Of a stretch of DNA of 64,000 bases, positions 24,999 to 37,000 are shown piece by piece (position 1 is the first letter of the stretch; the number at the start of each line of letters is the position of its first letter). The translations under genes were made by a program, and so were the position numbers. The stretch spans positions 26,741,858 through 26,805,857 of the forward strand of contig NC_084835.1 of assembly GCF_033115175.1 (NCBI RefSeq), read 5' to 3'. The notes under the pieces are model-generated. The model had not been told where the DNA came from, ran no database searches, and was given only the letters and a program-made list of their open reading frames with translations. Origin of the DNA: Lepus europaeus (lineage: Eukaryota > Chordata > Mammalia > Lagomorpha > Leporidae).

Positions 24999-26495
24999 AC
25001 CTGTTCTCCCACCAAGATTTGTTCCTTATTCCTATTAGTGATGCCTGCCTTCTCTACTTTCATAAGGCCAACACTCTTCCTACTGACAACACATGACAAA
25101 ATGGGTTTTGAACTTATTTACAGACACACACACAGCCCTGGAGCTCAAACCCAGGGTGTGCATGCACTCTTAGGCTAACCTCCTAACACCCTTCTCAGTG
25201 CTACCAAGGCAATCAGGCAAAGCAGTAAACGACATCTCAAATGTGTCTTTGGTGACAGGTGCCCAGTAAACAGGAGTGCCAGGGACAGTTTTCTGTGTCC
25301 CCAGCCAGGCTCCTTGATGTTCTCTGTGGTCCTTGGGAACATTTTTGGCTGGAGGAGACAGTGCGGCTGAGTCTCGTCTCACCTAAGGCCTCCCGGGACT
25401 CTCCAACGGTGTTTAGGTGCCACATCAGAGATAGAATCGGGACCAGGGATCATGTACAACGTGGCCACGTCCTCAGGAAGCTAGGCCCGATGCTTCCTCT
25501 CACAGTGAGAGTAATTTTACCTCCAGAAGACGACGCACAGGAGGGCAAGTTCTGGACTGCCTTCCGTGCCCGCCTCCAACACAGTCCGTCGGTGTTCACC
25601 TTTAAGGTCATCTTCTCTGGACGGCTCATGTGTTTGCAGCGGGGATGCTGGGCAGCACCTGCGCTGCTGAAGAAAGAGCAAGCCCAGGGATGCGGCCCCT
25701 GCACGAGCCCCTCAGACTCTGCGGCCGATGAAAAGGATGCAAAGTGGCACAGGCCCCAGAGCCTAGGAAGTACAGGCAGACCTGCAGATGCAGCTGAAGC
25801 CCTCCCCAGCACACTCACAGAAGCAGGAATATTCTAGGATCGGTCAACCCACTGCTAAGGCCCAGGAGGAAGAAGGGGTCCGTTAGCCTGTTTCTGCGTT
25901 GTCAATTCAGGGGGCGAAAATGGATCATGAGGAAGTTCCTGATCTGACAGGCTCAGGGGCCAACTGCAAGTGAAATCCAGAGGCATGCAGTTCCCTCGCC
26001 ATGCACCTGCCATCACCGGAAGAGGCTGGACTTTCTAGAAGGGTCCACACATGCCCCAGTGTGTGCCCAGACACAGTGAGCGGCTGTCAGCCGTCAGACA
26101 TTTCACCTGCAGCCAGGCACCAGCAGTGTTTGCTGTGCACATTCCCAACAGTTAGAGCTGGATCTCTGAGGAAATTTGAACACATTCACTTTTAGTTAAA
26201 TGAAGCTTCTTCCAGTTATGTCTAGTACTGCCCTAGACGCTTTAATAGCCGATGTGGCCGGGGGGTTCAGGGCGAGGGGCTCTCACCCAGGGAGGAGAAT
26301 CCAGACCACGGACATGCTTGCCAACGTCCACAAAAGGGAGGCAGGCAATGAACAAAGTCAGCCGGGTTGAACTTGGAATAGCATCACCTTGTATTTATAA
26401 GGTTGTTCAGAACGTACCCAGTTTGCAGTTCTAAAACATCTTCAAATAGTGAGAAGGAATGACTGGGTTATAAATTTGCAAGTGACTAGGATAAT

Positions 26496-26525
26496 CCAAA
26501 TAAATAAATAAATAAATAAATAAAC
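26496..26525. repeat. (AAAT)n microsatellite
   Basis: Seven AAAT units lie in the SFMBT1 3' region. Confidence 0.95.
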
Positions 26526-27417
26526 ACTCTGCAAAGCGAACTATCCCCAGGAGGCAGCCAGTTCGTGCCATCTTCGCTCTCCTGGGGGCCAGAGCAGGAC
26601 GGCCAGCGCCAGATTCCACACAGTCACAGGTGGGGCTTCGCCAGCCAGCCCAGAACAACACCAGGCTGTTACGCGGGAACCGTCAGGCCGCAGATTACAC
26701 TCAATGTAATTGAGGTTTGGCCAAAGGGAAGCATCAGTGGGCTCAGTAAAGAGGTTTCTAGAATGCTAAGTCAGCCCATCTTTACCCAGCCAGGGGGACC
26801 CCGTGACAGAAACTCCACGCGCTCCATCAGCCCGGAACTTCTCTCTGCTGTGCCTCCACACCATCTACCTGCAGGCACCCAGAAAGGTCGGGGGGCGGCT
26901 CTACAGCTTAACACGCTGCAATGAAACAGCAGACAAGCAACTAGAGAAAAGCAAACACAGAATGAAAGCCACTGATGTCCCTCTGAGAACCGAGAGAGAG
27001 ACAGAGAGTGAGCGAGAGAGAGAGCACGAGGGCCAGCAAGCGAGCAGGTAAACCGAAACACCAACACTTTTCACAAAGCTACCTGATGCAGGCAGCCCGA
27101 GCCGGGTCAAGATGGGCTGCAGCGACAGAAGTGTCCTGGCAGCAGGGCAGTTCCGCGACTCGAGCAAGCGCCCACAGAACGCCTCGGAGAAAGCAAGCAG
27201 CGTCTTTCTCGCCCCCTCCAACTTCTGTCATGGTTTTTGTATTCATGTAGCTTTAAAAAAAATGGCATCATACAAAAAACTCCATCCATGGCTGTCAGCT
27301 CAGTTATCAACAGAGGTAGTAAACCAAGAACTCTTCAGAATAGATTTTAAAATGGATCAAAGTGTGACCATACATTCAAAACCCTAGAGCCATGTAATCA
27401 TCCCCAAAATGAACAGT

Positions 27418-27423
27418 TTTAAT
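27418..27423 (-). terminator. SFMBT1: Candidate proximal poly(A) signal of SFMBT1
   Basis: ATTAAA on the minus strand lies about 440 nt after the stop codon, followed by GTTCATTTTGGGGATG. It would give a short 3' UTR free of SINEs. Confidence 0.3.
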
Positions 27424-27861
27424 TTAAAAAAGCTTAAAACCACAATGACAAGGAAGCACTGACGTGCCTGGGGCACAGTCCCAAATCAGTGCTGACTTAA
27501 AGCTACGTCCTCTCTTTCCGAGAGAGAAAGCAGAGAACAAGTCTGGCCTACGATGGGAAGGAACAGAATGAAAAAGAAAACCACCAAAGGGAGCTCTGGC
27601 AGCCGTGGGGCCGAGGGCCCAGGCTGCACCGCGGACATCTCGTTCTTCGCACACAAGTCTTTCCTCACGGCCTGCGTCGTTAAAAGCTCAATCTGCTGAG
27701 CAGGAGACGTCCACACTCCCACTGCAGGAGCTCTGGGCACAGTTCTTGCTTCCTCGGTGCGGTCCTCCTTCCCGGAAAGTGCAGAGAGCGCAGGCCCAGG
27801 GCCCGGCCCGGCCCGCGCTGCATTTGTGCTTCACAGATCCAGCTCGCTTTGGTTGTCCTGC

Positions 27862-28002
27862 TCAGTTGGCAAACTGCTCATAAAAAGCAAACTTGATCCT
27901 CTCTATGTGATGGCAAAGCTTGATGGCGGGGCCCAGCTTTAAGTCCATGCACTCCTGAACAGTGGGAAGAGTAAGGAGCAGCAGGGCCTGCCCATCAATT
28001 TC
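27862..28002 (-). CDS. SFMBT1: SFMBT1 terminal coding exon (C-terminal half of SAM, stop)
   Basis: Reads [13 protein letters not shown], then [31 protein letters not shown] and TGA at 27,862-27,864. This is helices 3-5 of the SAM domain, the polymerising or partner-binding module shared with Scm and polyhomeotic proteins. It enters in phase 0 after a TTCGCAG acceptor. Confidence 0.95.
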   Translation of the reverse strand, partial: EIDGQALLLLTLPTVQECMDLKLGPAIKLCHHIERIKFAFYEQFAN

Positions 28003-31000
28003 CTGCGAAGCAGAAAACACAAGCGCCTGTCACGTGCCAGGGAACGGTGGCTCGGGCACCACAGCCCCACTCACTGTCCCTGCGCGTCCCTCAAGTGGCT
28101 GTGGATCACAGGCCTCCCCCGCCAGCCCAGGGACCCTGCAGAATTGGTGAGGAGGTTTTACCAAGGCTAAGTGGCGACAGTGCCTAGGAAGCACCTTTTT
28201 AGAGGGGGATCCCTCTGAATCTGAAGTCAAAATGCCAACTCTCACCTCCCCGTTTTCCCACCTTGTAGCTCAGGAAACCTGACAACTCTGCACAAGCTCA
28301 GCTCTGAACCTGCAGCTGCACAGAAAATCCGCCTCCATGTTTACTTAAGGCCACCGACTATCTGGGTTTTGGTATACTTGCCTTAACACTGGTCAGCGTT
28401 CCAGGGCCAACTGTTTTACATGAGCAAATTTTTTTTTCCCAAATAATGATGGCGACAATTAAGCCTGGAATCCTTGATTTTAAGCCATTAGATATTTGGG
28501 GGATGGGATAAAATTCTCAGGAAAATGGGAACACCATGCTAATATGCTTCGACTAAGGAACAAGATAGACAGTATCTTCTCATCACCTTTCTGTTTCCAA
28601 AAGGGAAACGAAAACAGTGTTTTTCTTTCTGATCAGCACACTCTTCCTAAAGCTTGAGAGCAACTCTTGACTATTCCCCCACAGCTCTATGCCAGGGAGA
28701 CACACGGCCGTGCTCTACAGGTGCCGGGCTCACCTGGCGTGCCAGGGAGACACACGGCCGCGCGCTGCAGGTGCTGGGCTCACCTGGTCCAGGAAGATCC
28801 TTGCTAATGGTGCACAGTCGGTGGACCTGATGAACCGCACCACATCTGCCACACTCCACTGCAGGGGGTTGCTGTCCAGGTGCAGCCTCTCAGCGACTTC
28901 CATCCGTATCTCCTTCATTCCCCACCACAAAGCAAACCAAACAGCGTGAGGGCTACTCGTTCTAACAGTCTGTATATACTGATAACACTCCAAGACAGGA
29001 AGAAATGGCCATGTATATGTATCAACATACTAAACAAAATAGCTTACTCAGAATCAAAAGGATGAATAATTCATTTCTGTACCACGTGTATGATGAGAAG
29101 TATTTAAAAGGCAGTTTCACAGGGCAGGCATTGCAGCACAGCAGGCCTAGCCAGCCTGGGAGGCCCATAACTCCCGTATCCCTCACTGGAGTGCCCGGCA
29201 GTGAGTCCCAGCTCTGCTTCCAATCCAGCTTCCTCTTAACTCACTGGGAAGTGATGACCGATGGCCCCAGGACTTGCGTTTCTACTTCCCTAAGGGGGAC
29301 CTGGATGGAATTCCTGGCTCCAGGCCTCAGTCTGGCCCTGCCCCAGCTGTTACTGGTATTTGGGGGCTGAACCAGCAAATGCATGATCTTTCTCTTTCTA
29401 CATCTGTCTGTCTGTCTGTCTCTCTGTTACTCTGCCTTTCAAATAAATAAACAAGCAAAACTTAAAAAAAGTTAAAAGGCAGTTTTCCGTAAACTAAACG
29501 ACAGGCTACAAATAAGCCGTGAAGTTTGTTTTTTGTTTTGTTTTACTTAAACAACTATCCTGAGAAAGACTCTCCCCTTTGAGCTCGTCTCCAAATAACC
29601 CTGGACACATATGTGAGTCACTGCACTTGGAATCATTTCAAAGAGACCCTGGCAACCCTTGGTGAGCTGCCTGCAGGAAGCAGACATCAGCACCACTAGC
29701 CACGGAGCAGGAGGGCACAGGGGGCTGTGGGCTCACGTGGTACCTTTGGCGAGGGAGGCTTGTTCTCGTCGTCAGAAAACGAGGCAGAGCGTGGTGCCCT
29801 CCTTCTCGCCTGCCTGTCGGGAGGCAGCGACGCAGACACCTCGCTCTGGGTGGGGGACGAGGAGCAGGACTTTTTCTCTGACGTTTCTGACTCCTCCTGG
29901 AGCTCGTCCTGCTGTTCTGAGGTACTGCCCTCGCTCAGAGAGTCGTCATCCCCGTCATCCGGGTCGTCCTCTTCTTCACCCCCACTGCCCTGGAGGAGAA
30001 GAGGTGTCGTGCAAACTCAGGACAAAGCAGCCGCCAGGCCACAGAGTCATCCCCTAGTGGTGGGCCCCAGAACTGCTGGGACCTGCAGGTGTCCCTGCGG
30101 TACAGCCGCGGCCCCTGGGCTCCCCAGCCCCACGGAGCCCTACAGCCCGCACCTGGGGAGAGTCCCATACCTGGGGAGAGCCCCACACCTGGGGAGAGAG
30201 CCCCGCCCCTGGGCAGAGCCCCGTGCCTAGGGGGAGCCCCATACCTGGGGAGAGCCCACGGGAGTGTTATCGACAGATGCAGAGCAGCGTTTCTTCTTGT
30301 GAGCAAACACATTTTTCCGCCTCTTTCTTCTCTTACTGGCTTTTTTCAGGGCACAAGCTAAGTTACTATGCCCACCGGGTGGCCTCCCAATTCTTTTATT
30401 TTTCTTCTTTCCATAATAGTGTGCTAAAAAAGAAAAATGAAGTCACTTCATTATTTCTGTGTACCTCAAACCACAAGAGATTCTACCAGCACGGCAGAGC
30501 ACGGGAACACTAGTGCATCTCATTAAGGAGCAAATTCCATACAGTGGACTACATGGGTCTTAGGTGCAGTCTGATTAGTACTGACAAACGCAGCAACCCA
30601 ACCCTTCCGCATCAAGACACAGAATGCCTCCAGCAGCCCAGAGGGTTCCCAGGGCCCCTTCCCAGAAGCAATTCCGATCCTGATTCCCACCACTGCAGGG
30701 CGGAATCCACAGGAAGTGCACGGCTCCTCTCCCTGGGCCGAGGTTCTGAGTTTCCCGTAGGCCATCGTGTGTGAGCAGCTTACCCCTTCATGCTCAACAA
30801 CCACACACTGCTGGACTAATGCTCCGGGCCTTCCCCTTGCCTATCGGTTGGCTCTTGGTCTGCCTCCAGGTTGTTGTGTTTTGTTTTGTTTTTTTTTTTT
30901 TTTTTTTTTTTTTTTTTGACAGGCAGAGTGGACAGTGAGAGAAAGAGAGACAGAGAGAAAGGTCTTCCTTCCGTTGGTTCACTCCCCAAATGGCCTCCAC

Positions 31001-34000
31001 AGCCGGTGCTGCGCCGATCCGAAGCCAGGAGCCAGGTGCTTCTCCTGGTCTCCCATGCGGGTGCAGGGCCCAAAGACTTGGGCCATCCTCCGCTGCCTTC
31101 CCGGACCACAGCAGAGAGCTGGCCTGGAAGAGGAGAATTTGGCACCCCAACCGGGTCTAGAACCTGGGGTGCCAGTGCCGCAGACGGAGAATTAGCCAAG
31201 TGAGCCACAGCGCTGGCCCACCTCCAGGTTTTGACTATTATTAAGTTGCAATAAACATTATTGTATAAGGCCTTTATTTTAAAAAAATTTATCTATGTAT
31301 TTTTATTTATTTGAAAGGAAGATATAAAAAGACAGACAGACAGAGGTCTTCCATCCACTGATTCATTCCCTAAGTGCCCACAAAGCAGGGAGCAGACCAA
31401 GTCAAATCCAGGAGCTAGGAACTCAGTCCAGGTTTCCCATGTGGGTGTCGGGGAGGCAATTACTTGAGCCATCACCTGTTGCCTCCCAGGGTGAACAATA
31501 ACAGGAAACTGGATCAGAAGCAGAGCAGCTGGAGTAGGGGCAGTGTTGTGGTACAGAGGGTTATGCCACAGCATGCAGTACATGAGTCGTGACCGCTCCA
31601 TTACTGTTCTGATCCATCTCTCTGCTATGGCCTGGGAAAAACAGCAGAAGATGGCCCAAGTGCTTGGGCCCCTGCCCTCCACATGTGAGACCAGGATGGA
31701 GTTTCTGGCTCCTGGCATTGGCCTGGTCAAGCCCTGAGTATTGTGGCCATTTGAGGAATGAACCAGCAGATAGAAATTCAATCAATCAATCTCTCTCTCT
31801 CTCTCTCTAACTATGCCTTTCAAATAAATAAAAAAATCTTAAAAAAAAAAAGTACAGCTGGGACTTGAATGCACACTCTGATATGGGATGCTGGTATTGC
31901 AAGCAGTGACTTAACTCACTGTGCCACAACACCAGCCCCTGTATGAGGCTTTCACTGGGCATGTTTTCATTTTCTTGGATAAATACCTATGGATGCAAAT
32001 GCTGTATCACAAGGCAGATGTATAATTAACTTATACATTGGAAACTGCCTGTTTCCAGTGTGGACGTACAATACCACACTCCTGTCAGCAATGACTGAGA
32101 CATACAGTTACTCTGTATCTCTGCCAACACACAGTACTGTCCATCTCTTATTTCAGCCAGTCCAGTTGCTATGTAGTAACTTTTCACTGTAGTTTTGACC
32201 TGCATTGCCCTGATGACTAAGGACGCTGTCCATTTGTCTGGTACTTACTGGACATGTGAAATATTTCTTTCATGAAGTATATGCTCAAGTCTGTTATTCT
32301 TTTTTTTTTTTTTTTTTTTTGACAGGCAGAGTGGACAGTGAGAGAGAGACAGAGAGAAAGGTCTTCCTTTGCCGTTGGTTCACCCCCCAGTGGCCACCGT
32401 GGCCGGCACACCACGCTGATCCTAAGCCAGGAGCCAGGTGCTTATCCTGGTCTCCCATGTGGGTGCAGGGCACAAGCACCTGGGCCATCCTCCACTGCCT
32501 TCCTGGCCACAGCAGAGAGCTGGACTGGAAGAGGAGCAACCAGGACAGAATCCGGCGCCCCGACCGGGACTAGAAGCCGGTGTGCCGGCGCTGCAGGCGG
32601 AGGATTAGCCTATTGAGCCGCAGTGCCAGCCGAGTCTGTTATTCATTTTAAAAACTACTTTTTCTCCTTTGAAATTTTTTTTACTGAAGTACAAGCCAAA
32701 TAACATACAATTCAACATTTTAAAGTGTAGAACTCAGTGTTTTTTAATATAGTCCACTAATTCCATAGCATTTTGTTTCTTTTCACTTGAGGTGAAATTT
32801 ACATAACATATAATCAACCATTTTCAAGTACATAATTCAGTGCTATTTATTTATTTGAAAGGCAGAGAGACACAGACTGATATCTTCCAGCTACCAGTTC
32901 ATTCCCGAGTGTCTGTGATGGCCAAGGCTGGGCCAGGCCACAGCCAGGAGCCTAGGACTCAATCTAGGGCTCCCTCACAGGCAGCAGGCACCCAGCCATT
33001 GCAGCCACCACCTGCTGTCTCCTAGGACACACATCCGCAGGAAGCCAGAGCGAAGTGGCACTGGGACTTGAACCCAGGCACTCCAGTATGGGATGCGGGC
33101 GTCTTAGCACTGTATCCAGCATGCTCAAAACATCACACAGCTGCCAGCTGGCTCTGGTCTGCAAACTTCTCTTAATCACTATGCTGCGGAGGTGTCACTG
33201 CACCCTGGGGAGAGGTTCTTGGTTAGGAATCCTGTCTCCAACACTGTGCCTTGTCTTTTCCATTTTCAAAACTTACTGGTGATGCTTCATCTATTAATGT
33301 CTTCTGTGTGTTAATGCACTGGGTTCTCTGTGAAACCATAGACTAACACAGATCTTGATGGTACTCTGCTCACACTCTTCCAGAGGCGCTGTCAATTTGT
33401 TTTACATCACCTCTGCGATGGAGCTTACTTTCTGTATGTTACAAAGTAGCAGCCAGGGGTTCTGCTCCTGATTTTCCTATGTGGATATCCAGTTGTACCA
33501 GTTGTTACCCTAGTTGAAAATCATTTAACCATATAAACTTGATTTTATATTCTGACTCATCTTTATATTTGAGTATTCCTGAACAATACTCTCGGATGTT
33601 TTTATATTTATTTTACTTATTTGAAAGGCAGAGTGACATGGGGGGTTGTGGAGAAACAGAGAGATCTTCCACCTACAGGTTCACTCCTCAAATGACTGCA
33701 ACAGCCAGATATGGACCCAGAAGAAGCTGGCAACCAGGAACTCCATCCGGGTCTCCCCCGTGGGTGGCAGGGGCCCAAGTAGTTGGGCCATCTCATGCCT
33801 TCCCAGGTGTATCAGCAGGGAGCTAGGTCAGAACTGAGTGGCCAGGTCTTGAACTGGAACTCCAACATGAGACGCTGGCATTCCAAGTGGCGGCTTCATC
33901 CTTCCACCACAATGCCCGGCCCTAACCATACTCTTAATTACAATAGCTTTGTTGTTTGAAATAAACAAAATGGTAGAGTAAGGCCTCAAACTTCATTCTT

Positions 34001-37000
34001 TTTCAGGATGATTTTATCTTTTCTAGATCTTTTACATACTATGTAAGTTTTAGCACAGAGATAATGAAAAAAAAAATGAAACACATATTTTAGCTCTGAG
34101 TTAGGTATTAAAGAGATATAAAAATGTAATGTTTTGCAAAAATGATTTCATATATGCCAGGCATAAATCCATGTGATAACATTCAAATTACTAATTGGGA
34201 AAAATCACAGATTCTTCTAAAATCCAGGCTAATTTCAACTATGTCTTTGTGAAAGACAAATGCAGACAGGAAACAAAATCCACATTTCTTCCACAGGCTC
34301 CAAGCAGTATATTTTCATGTGTACTTATATGAACAGTATTTCTCATTTAGTTCCTAATAATTACAATTTCCTAAACAAGTATTGGCTTGATACAGTAAGA
34401 AGCTAAAATAAAAAAAGTCACAAGCCAATCAATATAGACTGAATCCAGGCGGGTGGACTCACAGGATTTTGTGACGAGAAAGCTCGCCATTCTGGGCCCG
34501 GGCCTTGGGACAGCTGCACCAGTGGCATCCAGAGCTGGCTGGAAATGCAGATGCTCAGGCCCTAGACAGCCCGGGCCCGGGAAGCCCAGAACCTCACCCT
34601 CAACAAGGTCCTCCGGTGATCTGCATTCACCATGAAGCTTAACAGGTGCAGGCTCCCGGTGTAAGCCTCTGAAACCTACTAAGGTAACACGCGCCTCCAC
34701 AGGGAGTCTCCTGGTGCTATGAGGACGGCAGGACTTAGCGAACGCCAGGACCCGAATTCTGACGTTTGAGGACAACGTCCTGATGCAGCTGCTCACTGTG
34801 GTGTTCCACAGGGGAGGAGCTGAGCGGGGAGAGGGACAGGCCTTGCCCTGTCCAAGTTCAGAGCAAGACCGCTCCTCTCCTGCTCTTTACGCCCGGCCAC
34901 CCTGGCTTCTCTGCTGCACTTCGCACACCCCGAGCCAGCTCCTGCCTCGAGCCAGTCTTCTGGTGCTGCCCACCCAGACCGTGCCCGGCATAATCCCCAG
35001 GCTGCTTCCTGTCCACCCAGCCCTGCCTCCTGTGCTGGCGTGCCCAGCTTCCTACCTGCACAGTGCTTTTCTCTCGGTACCTGCTCACTTGTTTGTCTTC
35101 TGCCTCTCACATCCAACCTCACCTCGGGAGGGACGGGAGCTTTGTATTACAGTGCGAGAAACAGTGGCAGCACACAGTAGGTATCAACTCTGCCTCTCAA
35201 ATGCATAAATAAATATTTCTAAACATGTCAACAGCATTTTTAGCTTGAGAGCATACTACAAGACAGGCTACGGATCACCCACTGACTGCCCATGCGCTGT
35301 TGCATATACCATGTGAGTATAAATTAGCTACTGCACCTACCAGGATACGCAATTCATCTACACCGACTGTAAGTACTGTGTGAACATGTCTACAAACGTT
35401 CCGCAAGGGCCAGATACGAAATAGTTTATGCTGTGGATGACATGATCTCTGCTACATATTATTGTGGGCATTGCCTAAAATCTCCATTACAATATGGCGC
35501 CTGGTGGATGTTTGAGGGGTGTGTCTGTGGCTGCTGCTGTTAAGCTACCTAAGATCAGACCACCGGCAGCGATAAGTCCGCTTTAGTTCCGGACACGTGG
35601 ACAGTGCATGGTCCCTATACTTTGCTTAAGATGCCCCTGTGCATGGTCCACCCACGCCTGCATGACTTTTTCGCCGATTGGCTCCCCTACTGCGCATGTC
35701 TTTTGTAAGCCTTATAAGCCTGTAGTTCCTGCTTCGACAGAACTCACAAGTGCTTGCTGCGGTGTGCCTGACCCATCGACCTTACCTTTCCCATTCGCCT
35801 TGTTGGGGAGTGCTTGTGCTGCCCCTGCTGGTCAGGGGCCAGGCTCAGGCTTAAGACCCCAGCATATTATTTTTCTCTTTTGTGGTACTTTCACTTTCAA
35901 GAATCCTTTTAGGCCAGCATTGTGGCTCAGTGGGTTAAGCTGCCAACTACAACCTGGCATCCACATGGGTGATGGTACAAGAGTCCTGCTGTTCCACTTC
36001 AAAGCCAGTTCCCTGCTAATGAGCCTGAGAAAGCAGCAAAAGATGGCCTCAAGTACTTGGGCCCCTGCCGTCCATGTGGGAGACCCGGATGAAGCTCCAG
36101 GTCTTTCTCTCTCTGTACCCACACCTCCCACCCCCGTCCCTGACTCTGCCTTTCAAATAAATAAATAAATAAATAAATAAATCTTCAAAAAGAAAAAAAG
36201 AATCCTTTTAGAAATGTAAGAACTGGGTGGGTATTTGGCACAACCATGAAGGACTGCCTGGGACACTGGCGACCAACATCAGAGTGTCTGCATTCAAGTC
36301 CTGGTTCTGCTCTCCATTCCAGCTTCCTGCTGGGTGCACCCTGGGCGGCAGTGCTCAGGGCTCAAGAGCTTGGGCCCGTCACCCAGGCGGGAGACCTGGG
36401 CGGAGTTCCTGGCTCCTGGCTCAGGCCTGGCTGCTAAAGGAATTTGGGGAGTAAACCACTAGAATGGATCTCTCTCTCTCGCTCTCTCTGCATTTCAAAT
36501 AAAATAAAAATTGTAACCTATAAGGTATAGTCATTTGGAAACCATGACTCACTGTATTTGGTCTTTGTGAGCACAGAGCAGTTTTCAGAACACTTATCTA
36601 GAACCATCCGTGGGCCAAAGAGGTTGGGACAGCACTCCAGTTTGATACAGGTTTGCCGGCAGAACTCAGTCACCCGGTCTGCTGTCTTCACTATTTCCAC
36701 AGTAGCACGATAGCTCTTTCCTTTGTATCTGCAGCGGGAGACACTAGAGGTCAGATTTTTAGGTGGATGAGTACCCAGATAAAAACCGATCACACTAATA
36801 CACTGGAAAACTGTGTTTGCTCCGTAGAATATTCTATGTCCTTCTGTAGTTTGAGGACTCCAAAGTAATAAAGAAGTTATACACATTACAAGTAACTTAA
36901 ATCTCGTAGGCTACGACCATGAAAAGCCAAGTGACTTAAAAAGAAAAAGAAAAGATTCTAAGTTAGCAAAACAAAGATCCTGCTTTCTGTTCCTGGGTTG

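Larger units (their letters stand above)
22585..27861 (-). other. SFMBT1: SFMBT1 3' UTR / 3' flank
   Basis: This is sequence downstream of the SFMBT1 stop codon. It contains two SINEs at 24.3-25.0 kb and no other gene that I can support. The extent of the 3' UTR cannot be set by reading. Candidate hexamers on the minus strand are ATTAAA at 27,418-27,423, AATAAA at 23,691-23,696, ATTAAA at 23,109-23,114 and ATTAAA at 22,579-22,584. Confidence 0.5.
31221..34075 (-). mobile_element. L1 remnants interrupted by five SINEs
   Basis: Forward text at 31,221-31,280, 31,940-32,298, 32,633-32,840, 33,440-33,600 and 33,926-34,075 reads as the reverse complement of mammalian L1 ORF2 and its neighbourhood (for example TGGATAAATACCTATGG, GTGGATATCCAGTTGTACC, TACAATAGCTTTGTTG, TCAGGATGATTTTATC). 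Two A/T-rich pieces at about 32,680-32,740 and 32,765-32,830 are similar to each other. At least two L1 copies may be involved. All are heavily mutated. Confidence 0.6.

Noticed and set aside
29727..30230. A 167-codon plus-strand frame rich in Ser
   Set aside because: It is the antisense shadow of the acidic SFMBT1 exon and its intron.
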